NCBI GenBank assembly: GCA_914767885.1
Contig: CAJZBQ010000045.1
Span: 186,001-250,000, forward strand
Direction: 5' to 3'
Source of the DNA: Blepharisma stoltei
Lineage: Eukaryota > Ciliophora > Heterotrichea > Heterotrichida > Blepharismidae
Length of the DNA stretch: 64,000 bases
The notes beneath the pieces are model-generated. The model was not told where the DNA came from. It did not search any database and saw only the letters and a program-made list of their open reading frames with translations. The position numbers and the translations under genes are program-made. Of the stretch, positions 10,223 to 21,396 are shown in pieces (the stretch's first letter is position 1; every line of letters starts with the position of its first letter).

Positions 10223-11379
10223 AATTATTGTATAAATTAACGAAATTACTGATAATTATACTTTTATCTGCTAATGGTGATTAATTTTTTTAAATAAAGT
10301 ATTATGTGTTGGGGGTAATATGAAGAGTATAATTAAAATTTAAGTTGAGTGGATAATAGATACTTTAACTTATAATAATCTCAAGAGTCATTCATAAGTC
10401 TGAAAGCTATATTTAGCCAGTAAGGAATAAAGGTAATAATATCACTTTATTTATAGTTAAAAGTTTACAAAATGGCAATTATGTGAGATGATTATTTAAA
10501 ATGGCAAAAAAAAGAATTAAATTTTATCAAAAATTAAATTGAAAAAGTTTCATAATTGATTTTTATTAATATAGAAAGATTGGAAACATTAGAAAGTTTG
10601 ATTATTTAGTTTCAAATCTCAAGTCTTAGATATATCTTTAATGTACTCAAAGAACTAAATATAGCCTTCTGCTTTCTTTATAAACAAATAATTATCAATC
10701 TAAAATTGATAGATAATTATTTTAACAAACTTAATAAAATCTTCAAATTCATTTTTTACTAAAGCAGTTAATATTCTACTAGAATGTAGAGTTGAAATTT
10801 TCGTCTTAAAAAGGCTGGAATAGGATATAAATACCTTATTCCCCCCTCCGTGAGTGAACAAAAAATTTTGTTCACTCACGGAGGTTAACTTTTTTTTTTA
10901 AAACAATTTATATATAAATTTTATAAAAAATTTTTTTTCTTCGAAATTTAAAAAATCCTAATTCACAAAAATTGGAAAGCAAATATTAATTTAATTTTAT
11001 AAAATTTATGTTTTAAAAAGCAATTCGTTTAAAATTAAACAGAATTAGCTCGAGATTTCATTATACTAATTATCATTTATATATCAAATTTTTTTTTCCA
11101 TAAAAAATTTTTCTATTAAAAAAATTTTTGTTCACTCACGGAGGGTGGGTTTTTTGGTCAAAAAATAGCGATTTTTCTAATGGTTTTGTTCACTCACGGA
11201 GGGGGGAGTTAGATATTATACAAATTTATCAATCATTTTATTATATATTAGTAAAAAGCTTGAAAATAGAGACCAATACTAATAAGCTTATAATATAACA
11301 TTTTAAGTACTTTAATTAAGCAAATAGATTTAATCTAGCATTTCGAATTAGTCAAGTATTATTAAGATATTCACAAAAA
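10223..11379. other. Intergenic, AT-rich, holding one M1 MITE
   Basis: Between the zinc-finger stop and the next minus-strand gene. Apart from the MITE at 10839-11211 I see no coding frame, RNA gene or repeat. Confidence 0.5.
10839..11211. mobile_element. M1-family MITE, intergenic copy
   Basis: The left end is a hairpin (CCTCCGTGAGTGAAC...GTTCACTCACGGAGG). The right end carries two further copies of TTCACTCACGGAGG about 60 bp apart, then GGGGGGAGTTA. TA flanks at 10837-10838 and 11210-11211. The AT-rich middle is conserved with the copies at 22152, 31006, 43476 and 56088. Confidence 0.85.
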
Positions 11380-12042
11380 TTAACGTATTACTTCAATATT
11401 TCCTTTTTCGTCATACTTATTAGCTGAAAAAGACTCAATATTTATGAATTTAGTTTCCTTTGGTGATGATACCATAGAAAAAAGAGTCTCTTTTTGCATC
11501 GATGTCCTAGACTTAGAAGTAGACTTGATCGGTGTTAATAAAGGACTTCTCTTTTCTCTCTGCATCAGCTCGTTATGAATTTTCTTACGAATTAAAAATT
11601 TTTTAGATAAAATTGAGTTGGTCGAGTTACATAGTTGACTTCCTTTAATTTTCAAATTTATAGGGGAATCGCGAAAAATATCATTATTGTCGTAGGCATT
11701 TGAGCTGATACCTTTAATAGTTCGAAATGATTTTACGGTCATATTTTGTGTACGTCTTGGCTCAGGAGTTTTTTGGAGTAGTTTGGTTACGGAATTAGCG
11801 AAACTTATATGATATACTGTGAAGGTTTTAATAAAAGCTACTATTTTATATTGTTATTAGAGAATAAATACAAAATTATATGGATATGTTTTTAGTATTA
11901 TATAAATAATTTCGTGATAAATTTCTTTTCAATTTTTGTCAGAAGGTTTGATTTTAGGTAGCTTGGTTTCTTTGAAAATCTGCCTTAATGATTTATTTGT
12001 TGGTGAAAAAGTTTGTCCTAAGCTGTTGCGACCTAAATTCAT
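11380..12042 (-). CDS. Hypothetical basic Ser/Thr-rich protein, 189 aa
   Basis: The ATG at 12042 starts MNLGRNSLGQTFSPTNKS. A 93-bp IES lies after codon 48. The rest (TKLLQKTPEPRRTQNM..., SPLLTPIKSTSKSR) is low complexity with SP/TP sites, suggesting a disordered, phosphorylated protein. TGA is Trp in SDKNWKE. No family was recognised. The frame is open end to end after IES removal. Confidence 0.65.
11808..11900 (-). other. IES, 93 bp
   Basis: TA 11806-11807 to TA 11899-11900. Removal joins the N-terminal exon (KEIYHEIIYI) to SFANSVTKLL in frame. The insert is AT-rich. Confidence 0.7.
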
Positions 12043-12345
12043 TAATTATGGATTAATGATCTTAAAACTTGTAACTTTTTCGAAGCCGGATGAAATCTGA
12101 ATTTATCTATACGTTTATTATGATAATCTTTAATTAAATTTAGTCTTAAATTAAAAGGAATTTGATTCTCTAGATATTTAAAAGCTTATCTGCAAAAATT
12201 AATCCTATAAATATTATAAAACTCTAATACTTTAGATTAATACGAATAACAGAGACTGTTTATGCTTTATAAATAGTTTTGCATCATATAAAGCTTAAAT
12301 ATAAATAAAATTTAATGATAAAATTGTAAGTCCTGAATCCTATAA
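12043..12345. other. AT-rich divergent intergenic region
   Basis: Upstream of both the minus-strand unknown gene and the plus-strand carrier gene. No motif was recognised. Confidence 0.4.
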
Positions 12346-13846
12346 ATGTCTGGGTCATTTTTATCAGATTTTTTAGTAGGAAGCATAAGTGCTAGTATTG
12401 GAAAAACTGCTGTAGCACCATTAGAAAGAGTTAAGCTATTATTACAATTACAGCATGCAAGTACTCAAATGGACCCAGACAAACATTATAAAGGAATTAC
12501 AGATTGTTTTAAAAGGGTTTACCATGAACAAGGATTTTTATCATTTTGGCGTTATGTACATAAAATGGCCAGAGGCGAGCGACTCGTCCCTCCGTGGCGG
12601 GTGTACTTATGTATACCGGACGTGGTTTTTGGGTGTGAAGAGCTGCTCAAGGGAAGGGTTAGTCTCGAGGCGAGAGGCCCAGCACAGTTTCCGCTGATTT
12701 TATGGCCTGACCAGGCAGTTTTTCGTATTCTTTTTTTCCAGTATCGCCGAGGCCCAGACTCAGTATCCGAAAGAGGCAGGGTGAATTACTTGCCTAGGCT
12801 TCTCCCCGAATCCCTCAAGGGGTTGAGTTCTTTCTCGGAGATAATCCGGAAAAGAGGGGAAGGCGAAGGCGCAAGTCTCTCCAGTCTAAAAGGGGTCACG
12901 AAAAGGGGCGATCTGGCCGAGTTACGCAGGATTGGGTAATGCTGGCGCTTGAGTTGGAAATCGTGGTTCCGGCAAAATCCGTATCAGGAGGGAAAATTAC
13001 AACTACCGAGAAGCCGGGGTTTCAGCCTGGGCTCAATTTGCCTTGAGGGAGTCCACCCCATAGTGACTTCGTCGCTGCAGAACGCACAGTGCTTAGGAAG
13101 TGGAGACTATAATGCCAGTCGTTAATCTAATCTAATCATTTTGACGTGGAAATCTTGCTAATGTTCTGAGGTATTTCCCTACCCAAGCATTTAATTTTGC
13201 AATTAAAGACTTTTTGAATAAACACTTTAACAAATATAGCAAAAAAGAAAATTTTAGGAAATTTATGTTCGCTAATATATTGTCTGGAGGGCTTGCTGGG
13301 ACTGCTTCATTGCTTGTAGGATATCCATTAGACTTCATCCGCACAAGACTTGCGGTAGATATAGGGAAAATCTCACAGGAAAGAGAGTTCAAAAGCTTAA
13401 CAGACTGTGCATTAAAGATAATAAAACATGATGGAATCCTTGGGCTTTATAAAGGAACATTAATTTCTATTCCTATATTTTTTATTTATAGAGGTTTATA
13501 TTTTGGGTTATATGATACTTATAAAGATTCTATCCCAGAAGGGCGTTTTGATGTTTTAATTAAATTTGCATTGGCTCAATCAGTAACTATATTCGCTGGA
13601 CTTTTTGTATACCCATTAGATACTGTGAGAAGAAGATTAATGATGCAAGCTGGAAGGAAAGATGTTATTTATCAAAATACATTGGATTGCGTTAAAAAGA
13701 TCTATGCTAATGAAGGTGGGAGTAAAGCATTTTTTAAAGGAGCTTTAGCAAACTTAATAAGAAGTGCTGGAGGAGCATTAATTTTGGTATTTTATGATTC
13801 AATTAATGAGACACTGTTTGGAGTTAAGAAACATAATAAACATTAA
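12346..13846 (+). CDS. Mitochondrial ADP/ATP carrier split by a retroelement
   Basis: It exchanges ADP and ATP across the inner mitochondrial membrane. Three mitochondrial-carrier repeats are present, with Px[DE]xx[KR] signatures (PLERVK, PLDFIR, PLDTVR) and the adenine-nucleotide-carrier signature RRRLMMQ. A 582-bp GC-rich element sits after FLSFWR, flanked by 13-bp duplications (12540-12552 and 13135-13147). Removing the element and one duplication restores [18 protein letters not shown] and exactly 301 codons, the normal family length. As it stands in this DNA the gene is broken. Confidence 0.9.
12553..13134 (+). mobile_element. GC-rich retroelement in the ADP/ATP carrier
   Basis: It starts TATGTACATAAAATGGCC and ends in GTTAATCTAATCTAATC. 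Flanks are ATCATTTTGGCGT and ATCATTTTGACGT (one mismatch), a 13-bp target duplication as left by target-primed reverse transcription. No TA-to-TA excision that I tried restores the full conserved frame. No RT domain inside. Confidence 0.85.
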
Positions 13847-14062
13847 GGATAATTTTATTTATAAGATTTTATCACTTTTAATCAGCAAAAATTAAGAATG
13901 TATATTTACAAGAGATTTCACTTGCAATTTTGAGAGTGTTAATTATTTATTTTATACAAGTAATGACCTTAAAAATAATTTTTGCAAAATCTTCTGTTAA
14001 AATATTTGTTTCTGTCAGAGTTACAGATTGATAATATCTGATATGTAATATCTAAAAGAAAA

Positions 14063-14682
14063 ATGACAGATAAATCTCTGTCTAATTTTGCAGTCACTGC
14101 AACTGTGTCTGCTCTATCAAAGAACCTAACGGAAGCCCCTTTAGACAGAGTAAAGCTACTTCTTCAGCTACAGCCTGACATTTCTCAGTTATATCCAAAC
14201 AATAAATATAAAGGAATTTTTGATTGTACTATAAGAGTATATAAAGGCATGAATGATTGTGCTTATAAAATATGAAAAGCTGATGGAATTAGAGGATTTT
14301 TTAGAGGAGTTTGATTATCATTTCCTGGAGTTTTTATATATAGAGGAATGTATTTTGGATTATTCAATACTCTTAAAAATTCTGTGGATTCTAATAATTT
14401 TTTTGCTATTTTTTTATTAGCTCAATCCATTACGACATTCTCTGGTTTAACAGTTTATCCAATTGATACAGTTAGGAGAAGAATGATAATGCAGACAGGA
14501 AAATTCCCTCGCACTGATCCTCGACTCCAAGAAGAATTTAAAAATCATTTGATTGTGCATATAAAATGCTTAGAAAAGAAGATTTTAAATCATTTTATGG
14601 AGGATTTTGACTTAATTTCGTTAGATCTTTCAGTGGAGCCTTATTATTAGTTGGATATGATTTAATGGGAAAGCATCGTTAA
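14063..14682 (+). pseudogene. Decayed ADP/ATP carrier copy
   Basis: It starts MTDKSLSNF with a clear repeat-1 signature ([12 protein letters not shown]). It then skips the region of helices 2-3, resumes in repeat 2 (KIWKADGIRGFF, with TGA for Trp), reaches YPIDTVRRRMIMQ and loses frame after about 14515. Another frame continues SFDCAYKMLRKEDFKSFYGGFW to TAA 14680-14682. Internal deletion plus frameshift means it is a pseudogene, unless eliminated segments hide here. Confidence 0.75.
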
Positions 14683-14726
14683 TAATATGCATAAAGATCT
14701 TTATTAAACATTCCAAAATAACTGTA

Positions 14727-14882
14727 TCTATAGTTATTTTAGTATTGATAAACTGCTTCTTAATAAATTTTTTGTAGTAATTGATGCTTTTCTTTTAATT
14801 TCAAAGCTTACTTTATGTGAAAACTTAAAGCAAATCCAAAAAACATTAAATTATAAAAATTGTCTCGAAAAATGAAAAAATT
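14727..14882. repeat. Decayed duplicate of the PIG-U 3' end
   Basis: The stretch 14727-14882 matches 15171-15332 (same strand) with scattered mismatches, e.g. shared AAATCCAAAAA.CATTAAATT. The latter is the C-terminal coding end of PIG-U on the minus strand. With the neighbouring carrier fragments this points to a tandem duplication of a carrier-end/PIG-U-end unit. Confidence 0.65.
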
Positions 14883-14890
14883 TGCTTATT

Positions 14891-15117
14891 ACCTAAGTGT
14901 TAGCTTAGCATCTTATCCTTTTAATACAATCAGGAGAAGGATGATCATACAGTCAGGAAAAGAAGATAAATTTAAGGCTTCATTTGATTGTGCTTGCAAA
15001 ATGCTTAGAAAAGAGGGCTTTAAATCTTTTTATGGGGGGTTTTGACTCACTTGGCTTAGATTATTAAGTGATTCCTTATTATTAGTAGTCTTTCACATCG
15101 CTGCTTTTGAGGGTTAG
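14891..15117 (+). pseudogene. ADP/ATP carrier C-terminal fragment
   Basis: Open frame with YPFNTIRRRMIIQSG, SFDCACKMLRKEGFKSFYGGFW and a terminal helix, ending TAG. It corresponds only to the third carrier repeat, and the Px[DE] acidic residue is Asn (PFNTIR). There is no start codon or upstream repeats, so this is a truncated gene relic. Confidence 0.7.
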
Positions 15118-15175
15118 GAAAAGAATCATTTATTAGTTTAATTTATTTAAATTTCACAAAATAAGCAAAATCTAA

Positions 15176-16360
15176 TTATTTTAATATTGATAAAACTACC
15201 TCTTCAACAATCGTTTTGCATGTTATTTGATGTTTTTTCATTTTAATCTCCTCATTAACCTGATGCAAAAGCCCAAACAAAAATCCAAAAATCATTAAAT
15301 TTGTAAAAATCGTCTGGAAAAACAAAAAATTTGCATTTCCACCTACTCGTTCAGTCCACATTCCCCACATTGCAATAGACAAAATAACTCCAATAACCCC
15401 AGCTGTGACTGTAAAGAACCCTGATTTGACTCTCATTATAAGCTCTCCATGAGTGCTTATCAATATAAAAGGAATCATAAAATCTTCCATTGTAGGATGT
15501 GGATGTGAGACTACACAAATTAAATAAAGAATGCAGAAATAAAGATTTGAAGTGTTTTTATACATGCTATATTTGCTGTATTTATGGAGTAAACAGTGTA
15601 AAGGATAAATATAAAGCCAAGGATGTATAGCTAATATAACCCTATATAAGAACTGATAACGCTTGAACATTTCTAGTATTAAATATCATGCCATTCCTAT
15701 ATTAGGCTTAATATCATAATTCAATAATTGTGCTATTTGGCATGACCACAGCCAATCCCAAGTCTCCCCAAATAATGCATAGCTAGCTGAAAACAGAGAA
15801 AAAGTCATCAAAAATGCCAAAATATATATTCTCTTCGTAAAATGATTAAAATACCATAAACTTGATATAGAGAGCATGCATGGGTCTAAATAGCTTAAAA
15901 AGCTTATAGCAAACACTGCACGCAGCCTTCTTCTTTCAAGGGTAAAATACCCAAAAGTCAAAATTGCGAGATGAATAAAAGAAGAAAGTGACATAGATGA
16001 GGTCGAAATAATTGAGATAGGGTTCACTAAATATATGGAAAATGCAAGTTTACTCTATATAAAAATAACCTTTGTTATGAGGTAGATATAGATAGAGTTT
16101 AGGAGATCTGCTGATAAAATTAAGCCAAAAATTATGTGTTGGGAAGGCATTAGGCTAAAAAGTCATAGGATAAGTGGAGGAGTGTGGACAGGGGAGTCGG
16201 AATAGTAGGGAGATAAGCCAAGAGATAAATAAGATAATCCTTCTAAAGCATTTTTGTAGTCTGTATAAGGAGATGAGATATGAGGAATTGGTTGAATAGG
16301 AAACCAGTGATACATGATGATTCTTAGTAAGATTCCTATTGATGCAATCTTGTAAAGCAT
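15176..16360 (-). CDS. PIGU: GPI transamidase subunit PIG-U
   Basis: A multi-pass ER membrane protein of the complex that attaches GPI anchors to proteins. Family landmarks run in order: HISSPYTDYKNALEGLSYLSLGLSPYYSD (N-terminal luminal signature), VNPISIIST, IKPNIGMAWYLILEMFKRY, HPTMEDF and VGGNANFLFFQTIFTNL. It has eight or more hydrophobic segments and 389 codons (human about 435). One 15-nt intron (16055-16069) and two or more TGA Trp codons are present. The ATG at 16360 follows an in-frame TAA, fixing the start. Confidence 0.9.
16055..16069 (-). other. 15-nt intron in PIGU
   Basis: On the minus strand: GTTATTTTTATATAG. Removal joins YLITK to SKLAFSIYLVNP. It carries an in-frame stop if retained. 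Confidence 0.85.
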
Positions 16361-16511
16361 ATCCCTGTTGTGTATTAATTATATATTCATAGCATAACAA
16401 GAAAATATTAAATCTCATAAATACGACTTTAAGGTATTTAGCTCCTCTTTTACTTTGCATAATTGCAATCAATAAGCTTTTTGCTTGCTTTAAGTTAATT
16501 TAATTAGCTTA

Positions 16512-16809
16512 CTCTCCTCTTTAAACTGGAAAATGCATCAATAAAATTTCCATTATTTGCGTACTTAACCCCCTTTAAATTGGAGCTGAAAATATTTTTT
16601 TTAAAATTATTTTTGACCTAATTTAATGAAAGAAGTGCAACTAGAATGCTATTTAAACAATTTTCAAAATGAATCAATTAATTTTTTAAAATAAATTAAA
16701 ATTCAACATATTCTGCTCAATTTATATTTTTTTAATTTTTATAAATAAAATTAAATCCCTTTAATTGGAACTGGACTTTTTGTTCCAATTTAAAGATAAG
16801 GGGAGTTTA
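16512..16809. mobile_element. M3-family MITE (CTTTAAATTGG), intergenic
   Basis: Ends are TTACTCTCCTCTTTAAACTGG at left and the complement CCAATTTAAAGATAAGGGGAG at right, with TA flanks. A second inner copy, CCCCTTTAAATTGGAGC, lies at about 16570. Related copies are at 51381 and 54795. It lies between PIGU and the ankyrin gene. Confidence 0.75.
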
Positions 16810-17020
16810 TAATTTTTATATCTATACAAATGCCAAAGCTTTGAAAGACAAACTAATTTTATTTGAATTAAAAATAGTTAGATTAAGTTATCTTGGTAGA
16901 GAGAATTCTCTAAATAATGATTGCAAACTGCACGTGATTGATTTTAGCATTTATTTACTATATTTTCAAACTAAAAATATGCATTCATTTCATTATCTAT
17001 TAAATTTATTTGAAAATCAT

Positions 17021-19277
17021 ATGGCAGCTCCTGATTCAATCACAATTTCTTATACAAAACCTAAATCTTCTCCAAAAGATTTATTCGCAATAATCTCAAA
17101 AGGAAAAATCTCTACTCTTTACCAATCTGTCCTACAAATGGCGCCTAATGAACTTTCATACCAGCTTTCACGCCAAGATAATGAAGGAAAAACATTACTT
17201 CACTATGCTTGCTACGTTGATCTTGAACTTATTTCTTTATATTTGATCTCTCTAGGCTCAAACCTATACGCATTTGATAGAAACGGTCAAAGCTGCTTCC
17301 ACGCATTAGCTTACAAAGGCAATTACAAAACTTTGAATACAATTTTAATTAAGACTGTAATTTTTACATAATTTTTTTATAAATTTTTAATCCGATTAAC
17401 TTATAAATTTTCAATTTTAAACTATGAATTGCATAAATTAAGAAAAACGCTTTACGATAACATGAACATGATGAAGCTAGGCTTTGGCATGACCAATATA
17501 AATCTTACAAATACAGCAGCCTGGATTCTAACTTCCAGCATTGATGCAGACATCAAAATTAAAGCCAAAAAACTTGAATATTCTGAAGAACTCGTAAGAA
17601 AGCTCCGTGACTATTTTTCAAAAGTCGTCCAACTATACCGTTCAGCTCTTGGACAAGTCGATTCAAAGCGGCGAAACCCTCTGCATTATGCTGCCTTATC
17701 AAAATTCACCTGGTGCTTCAAAGCTGCTGAAAGCCTTTTAACCCCTCATAAAGTTGACAATTTCAATGAATTTTTAGAACATTTTGACAATTTAGAGAAG
17801 CTTCGTAAATCCACCAAAAAAATTGACCCGAAAAAATATATTGATATTTTAGATGAAATAAAAAGCATTATTGGGGAAGAAGAATATAGGACTTATTATA
17901 AAGAATTTAAGGCAGCTTTAAAGACAGTTATTAATGGAGCAATAAATACAAAAGATCGCAATGGGCATACTCCTTTGCATATTGCAGCGTTTTCAGGGTG
18001 TTATCAAATAGTGAAAAAATTGGTTGACTTAAAAGCTGATAAGAAGTGCGAGGATTCTAGAGCTTTAACACCTTTGCAGTTGGCAAGTACAAAGCTGGTA
18101 ATGAAATATCTTTCATTGCCAGAAGATATGGCTGCTGCTGGGGATACTAAAGGTTTTGAACATTTATACTATCAAAGAATGAATGGTACCCACATTATAA
18201 GAATTAATTATTGTTTTTAATTTTTCTTAATAAAGAATAATAAATTCAGGCTATGATGTCAATATATCAAAAAATGAATTTTTATTAGGAAGCATGCATC
18301 AAGCCATTATAGAAGGCGGAATATTGCCTACAGTCATAACAAACCAAGGCGATTCTGATTTAGTTGAATGGAATTTATACACGCCTCTACATTATGCTTC
18401 AATGCTAGGAAAACTTGAAGACGCATTACAACTAATCAAGCAAGGCGCTGATGTCAACGCACTGTCTCAATATGAGCTCACCCCTTTGCATTTAGCAGCA
18501 AAAAATAATAAAGCGAATATGATAAAACCGCTTATTGAAAATGGGGCGATTAAAGATGCAAGAGACCATAAAGATACAACACCTTTTATGCTAGCTGCTA
18601 AATATGGAGCTTTAAATAGCTTAAAAGCACTGCTAGAAAATGGTGCAAATCCTTATGAAGTTGATGATAGAAAGTGGACAGCATTGCATTATGCGAGTTT
18701 TCATAATAAATCAAAGATTGTGGAAGAGCTTATTAGATGGGATAGCGATTATAATAAGTTATACCCTTTTAATTCAGAATTATCATCATATTTTTATATA
18801 AATATCTCATTTTTGATTAAAATAGTCTAATATAAATTTATTATTAATTTATATTTGACTTTAACTTTTATATATCTAATGAAAAATTCCCAAGGAAAAA
18901 CTCCTATAGCGCTTACTTCGAAGCCAAAAACTAAAGAAGCATTTGATACTTTATGGATGGCTGCTATAAAAGGAGACTTAGATTTAGCAAGAAGACTTGT
19001 TAGAAAAGGTCATGACATCAATGGAAGAACATTATTCGAAAGAGTCACACCACTTATGAACGTAATAAACATTTAGGCTGCAAAAAACTCACAAGTACTT
19101 ATGGTGAAATTTTTATTAGATAATGGAGCTAAAGTAGAAGTTGTTGATAGGTATAGACACACTGCATTAGATTATGCAAGAGAAGTAGGGCACCCACAAA
19201 TAATTGCTATGATTGAAGGAAAAGCGGAAAGACGTGAATCACCTAAAAGATTAAATATCCAAAATTCTTCTTTTTAA
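17021..19277 (+). CDS. Ankyrin-repeat protein, 659 aa
   Basis: At least nine ankyrin repeats, e.g. GKTLLHYACYVDLELISLYLISLG, GHTPLHIAAFSGCYQIVKKLV, TPLHYASMLGKLEDALQLIKQGADVN and TALDYAREVGHPQIIAMI. A helical linker (about residues 110-270) lies between the first and later repeats. Three short TA-bounded IESs (72, 73 and 117 bp) and one 15-nt intron interrupt it; removing all gives 660 codons including the stop. Each junction restores canonical ankyrin spacing. MAAPDS is chosen as the start; MHSFHYLL 42 bp upstream is the alternative. Likely a scaffold; no enzymatic domain. Confidence 0.85.
17348..17419 (+). other. IES, 72 bp
   Basis: TA 17346-17347 and TA 17418-17419, both inside the repeated CAATTTTAA. 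Excision gives LNTILNYELHKL. Two other TA pairs nearby could also keep the frame. Confidence 0.65.
18167..18239 (+). other. IES, 73 bp
   Basis: TA 18165-18166 to TA 18238-18239. Excision gives GFEHLINSGYDVN, a textbook ankyrin repeat end. Confidence 0.75.
18762..18878 (+). other. IES, 117 bp
   Basis: TA 18760-18761 to TA 18877-18878. Excision gives DYNKLMKNSQGKTPIAL in frame. Confidence 0.8.
19062..19076 (+). other. 15-nt intron in the ankyrin gene
   Basis: GTAATAAACATTTAG with an in-frame TAG. Removal joins TPLMN to AAKNSQV. Confidence 0.85.
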
Positions 19278-19348
19278 ACTAATAGCAAAATTTTATATTT
19301 GATATAAATAAGAGCAATTATTATACAAATAATAAACAAAATATTCAT

Positions 19349-20126
19349 TTACATTTGAGAAATATCATAAGATGCATTATAGTTCATGCTAGAAGAAGCT
19401 TCAGATCGTATCCTTTCAACTAAATTAATAGACTTTTCGCTTAAATTGCTTGAAAAACTTCGATGATGCATACTTGGGGTTTCTAAAGTAGAAAAATGCA
19501 TAAGACTTGGTGTCCTTAAATGAGATCTCATTTCAACAAAATCGCTCGTTTTATAAAGAGATTGGTCATTTTTTTTGTCGGCGAGCTCAGCCAAGCTCAT
19601 TTCTATATGGATAGGTTCTAGATTTGTCGGAGATCTAGGCTTTTTTCTTCCTATAAATGTGATATCATTATTAATAGGCAAAGTTTTATATAGCTTGCTA
19701 TATTATTTTAAAGACTTATTGGTAATAATAATTATATTATTTATACATATTAAATATAATCTTATTATTCAAGCCTTAGGTATCATTTAAATTAGTATAG
19801 TTCTGTTCTCTTCTAGAATTTTTTCTTCTATATCGTTCTTTAATAATTTCTTTTTCAATTCAATTCAATTTCCCTCCTAATTCAAAGCTAAAACCTGACT
19901 CTTTAAAGCCATTTCCGTTAGCTTCATCTAGTAAAAACCCTTTAAAATCTCTTTCAATTGGAGAAACACCTCCAGAAGAGTGGTCGAATTCTGTTATTTC
20001 TTCTTTAATTGTTGATTCAAAACTTTGTTGCTGGCATTCTTTATCATGGCTTATCTCGCTCTTTTTTTCATCATTTGCTTTTTTATCACAATTACAAAGA
20101 ATTGTTTTTGTGAATGATGATCCCAT
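19349..20126 (-). CDS. Hypothetical N-myristoylated protein, 223 aa
   Basis: Starts MGSSFTKTILCNCDKK, a predicted myristoylation site with nearby Cys residues, so probably membrane-tethered. The acidic/polar middle reads TGA as Trp at GGKLNW. A 106-bp IES (19677-19782) joins NYTNLND to INNDITFIGRKKPRSP. The C-terminal half is Ser-rich and disordered. If the IES call is wrong there are two genes (19776-20126 and an ORF ending at 19349), but the second would have no good ATG. Confidence 0.65.
19677..19782 (-). other. IES, 106 bp
   Basis: TA 19675-19676 to TA 19781-19782. Removal fuses two adjacent frames into 224 codons including the stop. AT-rich. Confidence 0.6.
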
Positions 20127-20165
20127 CTTAAAATTAATAGAGAGATTTTAAAAGTAAGGCTTAAT

Positions 20166-20531
20166 CTAAGGATAAAAATTAGGGAACTTATAGGCAGGGT
20201 CTTTATCGTAATTTTTCCTAGGTGCGAATGGCTGTCTTGAATTGAAGGCGTAATCTTGAGATTTAATATCAGATTTAACTAGAGTTACCATAAGATCTGT
20301 TCCTTTAAAAGATCTGGTTTGGATTAGCTCAGAAGCTTTAATGTTATCATCTTCATGTCGATATGTTATATAAGCAAATCCTCGTATGAATTTATCATCT
20401 CTTGTAGGGACTTCTAATGAGGCAATCTCTCCAAAGTTTTTGGCAAATTCTTCGATTTCTTGTACTGTGGCTGTTTTGGGGATATTTCTTACAAAGAGAC
20501 GAGAAAATGATCTTTGTATGGAGAGAAGCAT
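20166..20531 (-). CDS. Single-RRM RNA-binding protein, possibly mitochondrial
   Basis: One RNA-recognition motif fills residues 10-85, with RNP2 (LFVRNI) and RNP1 (RGFAYITY). The N-terminus (MLLSIQRSFSRLF) is basic, hydrophobic and acid-free, like a mitochondrial targeting sequence. The short tail is Pro/Tyr-rich. The 121-aa length fits small organellar or glycine-poor RRM proteins. The exact RNA target is not inferable. Confidence 0.8.
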   Translation of the reverse strand: MLLSIQRSFSRLFVRNIPKTATVQEIEEFAKNFGEIASLEVPTRDDKFIRGFAYITYRHEDDNIKASELIQTRSFKGTDLMVTLVKSDIKSQDYAFNSRQPFAPRKNYDKDPAYKFPNFYP

Positions 20532-20853
20532 ATTTATTATTAATTTTCTTTATGATGCTTAATTGCTCAAAAAAGAAGGGACTGCTATTGATATAGAAAT
20601 TTAAAGGGAATAAGGCTAATTTCATTTAAATCAATAATCTGACAAAAATAAATTTTGATAAAAATAAATCTTAGAATTATCAAAAATTTTATATCAATTT
20701 TTTAGCATTAATGAATTATTATTTCAGCAAACTCTAATTGTAGAAATGTTTCCACTAAACTATCAGAATATATAAATTTCTCGGTTCACTATCCTCCAGT
20801 TTTTTTAATCTAATACTCCAATATGCAAATTTCGTTTTATAGCAGCCTATATA
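20532..20853. other. AT-rich divergent intergenic region
   Basis: No coding frame, RNA or repeat recognised. Confidence 0.4.
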
Positions 20854-21396
20854 ATGAATAAATATTCTGATCTATACCAAAGGCCTTTTACTTCATCAGT
20901 TCCAAAAAACCTTTATGGGTCTCCAAAATCATTTTCTACTAACAGACCAATTACTACAGGATTCCAAAGTACAGTTGAAGCGTTATCAAATGAAAAAATG
21001 TTCTCACCTTTCACAAGTACCTGAGAAACTTTTTACTCCCCATTATCAACCTATGTAGATACCCAACAAAGTGCCAAATCAATTGATGACTCTCAGTATC
21101 AAATTTCTGTAAATTTTCCTGAACGACCAAATACTTCTTCAATTAGTGGATTGACATTATTAGAAAACGAAAGAGCTATAAACAACTCTAAAACACTACT
21201 TACTACTAAAGAAAGGGTATCATTTCCCAATATTTTTAGCAACACTCAACAATTTCCTGCAGAAAAAGACTTCAATAGAATTTTAAATAAAATCGAAATG
21301 ATTGTGTCTAATAAATATCTCGGACACCGGGGAGCGACTATTAAAGAAGGCGAACCAATAGAAATCGGCAATATTAATTTGATAGAGCATTTTTAA
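20854..21396 (+). CDS. Hypothetical Ser/Thr/Asn-rich protein, 180 aa
   Basis: The ATG at 20854 (MNKYSDLYQRPF) opens a frame to TAA 21394-21396 with one TGA Trp codon (FTSTWETF). It is rich in Ser, Thr and Asn and probably disordered, apart from a short helical stretch near the C-terminus (DFNRILNKIEMIV). No family recognised. Confidence 0.65.

Noticed and set aside
10019-10284. Arg/Trp/Gly-rich ORFs such as the one starting MARNAPS
   Set aside because: They are readings of the palindromic MITE arms; the same peptides recur at 51 kb on both strands.
19776-19786. Separate gene starting ATGATACCT directly after the preceding coding region
   Set aside because: It would leave no 5' leader; a single gene with a 106-bp IES explains both frames better.
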